A stretch of DNA of 15,829 nt, taken from contig JBLHUT010000045.1 of NCBI GenBank assembly GCA_047629975.1, positions 1 through 15,829 of the forward strand, written 5' to 3'. This document shows, in pieces, positions 13,970-15,829 of the stretch (position 1 is its first letter; every line of letters begins with the position of its first letter). The position numbers and the translations under genes are program-made. Under the pieces are notes generated by a model. It made no database searches, had not been told where the DNA came from, and saw nothing but the letters and a program-made list of their open reading frames with translations. This DNA comes from JBLHUT01 sp047629975. GTDB taxonomy: Bacteria; Pseudomonadota; Alphaproteobacteria; Rhodobacterales; Rhodobacteraceae.

Positions 13970-15454
13970 TTGCCGAACAGCCATACATCGCTTGAGCCTC
14001 TTTCGACTGACCCCTTTGATGACGACAAACTAAAGGAGGAATGCGGCGTTTTCGGCGTTGTCGGTGTGACCGACTCTGCCAATTTTGTCGCCCTCGGTCT
14101 GCATGCATTGCAGCATCGCGGTCAGGAAGCCGGCGGGATCGTCTCGCACCATCCGGACCACGGTTTCAACACAGTACGCCGGTTCGGCTATGTGCGTGAT
14201 AACTTTACCAAAGCCTCCTTGATGGAAACATTGCCCGGGCCGATCTCTATCGGGCATGTCCGCTATTCCACCTCCGGATCAAAGGGACAGACCGCCATTC
14301 GCGATGTGCAGCCTTTTTTTGGTGAATTCGCCATGGGCGGGGCCGCTTTGGCGCATAACGGAAACATCACAAATGCCGTGTCCTTGCGGCGTGAATTGAT
14401 CGAACGCGGCGCGATTTTTCAAAGTTCGTCCGACAGTGAGTGCATCATCCACCTGATGGCGCGGTCGTTGCAACGCAACATTCCCGAACGCATGGAAGAC
14501 GCCTTGCGCCGGGTCGAGGGGGCGTTTTCGATTGTCGCCATGACCCGCACCAAATTGATCGGCGTGCGCGACCCGTTGGGTGTGCGCCCGCTTGTTCTGG
14601 GGAAAATCGGCGATGGCTGGGCGCTTAGCTCGGAAACCTGCGCGCTGGATATCATCGGGGCGGATTTCGTGCGCGAAATCGAACCCGGCGAGATGGTTGT
14701 GATCACCGCCGCCGGTGTCGAAAGTCACTTTCCGTTTCGCCGGCGTCATTCGCGGTTTTGTATTTTCGAGAACGTCTACTTTTCGCGCCCCGACAGCATC
14801 ATCGGCGGGCGCTCTGTCTATGAAAGCCGCCGGCAGATCGGCGTCGAGTTGGCACGCGAGGCCCCCGTTGATGCCGATCTGGTCTGTCCTGTCCCCGATA
14901 GCGGCACGCCGGCGGCCATCGGGTATAGTCAGGAAAGCGGCATTCCCTATGCAATGGGCATTATCCGCAACCAGTACATGGGCCGGACGTTTATCGAGCC
15001 CACAGAGCAGATCCGGAATATGGGTGTGCGCCTGAAACTTAACGTGAACCGGGCGCTGATCCGTGGAAAGCGCGTGATTCTGGTGGACGATTCAGTTGTC
15101 CGCGGCACCACCTCTCGCAAGATCAAGGAAATGATCCTTGATGCCGGGGCCGCCGAGGTACATTTTCGTATTGCCTCTCCGCCAACAGAATGGCCTTGCT
15201 TTTATGGTGTCGACACGCCCCAACGGGACAAACTGCTTGCCGCGAACATGACCGAGGATGAAATGTGCGCATATCTCGGGGTGAACAGCCTTAAATTCGT
15301 CTCCCTAGACGGGCTTTACCGCGCCGTTGGCGAAGCAGAGGGCCGCAATGCGGCACGCCCGCAATATTGCGATGCCTGTTTTTCAGGAGATTACCCCGTG
15401 AAGCCCTCAGATATGATTGCCAGCGGTTTCGAAATGAAAACTGCCGCCGAATAG
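13970..15454 (+). CDS. purF: Amidophosphoribosyltransferase (glutamine PRPP amidotransferase)
   Basis: A 494-residue enzyme of the first step of purine synthesis: PRPP plus glutamine to 5-phosphoribosylamine. The N-terminal nucleophile is Cys25 (EE|CGVFGV), preceded by a 24-residue propeptide that must be cleaved off. The Ntn glutaminase domain follows (LQHRGQE at 47-53, GHVRYST at 95-101, HNGNI at 129-133). The PRPP loop is VILVDDSVVRGT (369-380). Cys263, Cys410, Cys467 and Cys470 match the four ligands of the [4Fe-4S] cluster of the Bacillus-type enzyme. The start is TTG 13970: a stop at 13940-13942 closes the frame upstream, no ATG or GTG precedes Cys25, and GGAG lies 8 bases before the TTG. 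A weak start could limit expression. Confidence 0.95.
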   Translation: MPNSHTSLEPLSTDPFDDDKLKEECGVFGVVGVTDSANFVALGLHALQHRGQEAGGIVSHHPDHGFNTVRRFGYVRDNFTKASLMETLPGPISIGHVRYSTSGSKGQTAIRDVQPFFGEFAMGGAALAHNGNITNAVSLRRELIERGAIFQSSSDSECIIHLMARSLQRNIPERMEDALRRVEGAFSIVAMTRTKLIGVRDPLGVRPLVLGKIGDGWALSSETCALDIIGADFVREIEPGEMVVITAAGVESHFPFRRRHSRFCIFENVYFSRPDSIIGGRSVYESRRQIGVELAREAPVDADLVCPVPDSGTPAAIGYSQESGIPYAMGIIRNQYMGRTFIEPTEQIRNMGVRLKLNVNRALIRGKRVILVDDSVVRGTTSRKIKEMILDAGAAEVHFRIASPPTEWPCFYGVDTPQRDKLLAANMTEDEMCAYLGVNSLKFVSLDGLYRAVGEAEGRNAARPQYCDACFSGDYPVKPSDMIASGFEMKTAAE

Positions 15455-15460
15455 GCGGCA
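15442..15460 (+). terminator. Stem-loop overlapping the purF stop codon
   Basis: TGCCGCC (15442-15448) and GGCGGCA (15454-15460) form a perfect 7-bp stem with loop GAATA, and CTCTTTGCGTT follows. The purF TAG (15452-15454) is inside it. The T-run is short, so this may be an attenuator between purF and the downstream dehydrogenase rather than a full stop. Confidence 0.4.
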
Positions 15461-15493
15461 CTCTTTGCGTTAAGGCCCCGAAGCGAAACGAAC

Positions 15494-15829
15494 ATGACAA
15501 AAATTGCCTTGATAACAGGGGCCTCTCGCGGGCTTGGAGCGGCGCTGGCCGAAGCATTGGCCGGCAGCCACCATATTATTGCGGTTGCGCGCACCGTGGG
15601 TGCCCTTGAAGAGCTTGATGACCGGATCAAATCAGCCGGTGGCGAGGCAACACTTGCCCCGATGGACATCACAGATGCCGGCGCCATGCAGCATCTGTGC
15701 AAGTCGATCCACGAGCGTTGGGGCGGTATCGACCTTTGGGCGCATTGCGCGATCCATGCCGCCCCGCTTGCGCCTGCACAATTTGTCGATGCCAAGGACT
15801 GGCAGAAAAGTGTCGATGTCAACATTACA
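15494..15829 (+). CDS. SDR-family NAD(P)-dependent oxidoreductase, N-terminal part, cut by window edge
   Basis: The first 112 codons of a short-chain dehydrogenase. The Rossmann glycine motif TGASRGLG is at residues 8-15, right after the first strand (MTKIALI). An acidic residue pair in the MDITDAG region (about 58-64) marks the adenine-binding loop. The usual NNAG motif after the fourth strand is replaced by AHCAIHA (WAHCAIHAAP, about 83-92), with the following helix ending SVDVNIT, close to the family's VN. The catalytic Ser-Tyr-Lys lies beyond the window edge, so activity cannot be judged. It follows purF by 39 bases with a hairpin between them; no strong SD is visible. The substrate is unknown. 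Confidence 0.85.
   Translation, partial: MTKIALITGASRGLGAALAEALAGSHHIIAVARTVGALEELDDRIKSAGGEATLAPMDITDAGAMQHLCKSIHERWGGIDLWAHCAIHAAPLAPAQFVDAKDWQKSVDVNIT

Noticed and set aside
14279..14749. 156-codon frame antisense to purF
   Set aside because: Opposite conserved PurF sequence, no motifs, typical GC-rich shadow frame.
1..15829. A defence system, CRISPR array, prophage or biosynthetic cluster
   Set aside because: None of the intact genes belongs to such systems; apart from IS and resolvase remnants all intact genes are metabolic, envelope, transport, repair or regulatory.

Overview
The window reads as a chromosomal segment of an alphaproteobacterium, most likely a marine Roseobacter-group Rhodobacteraceae. 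This rests on the GC-rich codon use of the right-hand genes, the yqaA-dsbB pair, the TRAP transporter genes, and the order alr - mlaE - mlaF - radA - cvpA - purF - SDR, which as I recall is conserved in that family. The assignment comes from gene content and protein style only; no database search was possible.

Left part (1-3264) is accessory in character. Positions 1-840 are a graveyard of insertion-sequence fragments: the first codons of an IS110-type transposase running off the left edge, a decayed IS3 OrfA start, a frameshifted IS256-type N-terminus, the C-terminal scrap of an IS5-type transposase, and a pair of imperfect direct repeats that look like IS termini. Next comes a divergent pair: a DJ-1/PfpI-family gene (minus) with a clear terminator and a LysR-type regulator (plus). 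Their shared intergenic region carries two candidate operators, one a perfect 9+2+9 palindrome. From 2624 to 3264 there is no intact gene, but a frameshifted serine-resolvase remnant is recognisable at 2932-3200, ending about 65 bp from the 3' end of a tRNA-Leu(CAA) gene.

Middle part (3265-5932) has the tRNA, about 370 bp without a gene, then a minus-strand TRAP transporter pair, dctQ-dctM. The dctM start is best placed at a TTG that overlaps the dctQ stop. No solute-binding protein (dctP) is in the window.

Right part (5933-15829) is ordinary core genome, all on the plus strand: yqaA-dsbB (overlapping; membrane protein and disulfide-bond formation), enolase, a DUF985 cupin protein, alanine racemase tightly coupled to the lipid-transport ABC genes mlaE and mlaF (overlaps TGATG and ATGA), radA (DNA repair), cvpA, purF with propeptide, catalytic Cys and the four cysteines of the Fe-S type, and the first 112 codons of a short-chain dehydrogenase cut by the right edge.

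I found no sign of a new defence system, CRISPR array or other undescribed multi-gene system. The points most worth a second look are the layered mobile-element debris next to tRNA-Leu, the unusually clean operator-like palindrome between the DJ-1 and LysR genes, the TRAP pair with no binding protein, and the TTG starts of dctM and purF.
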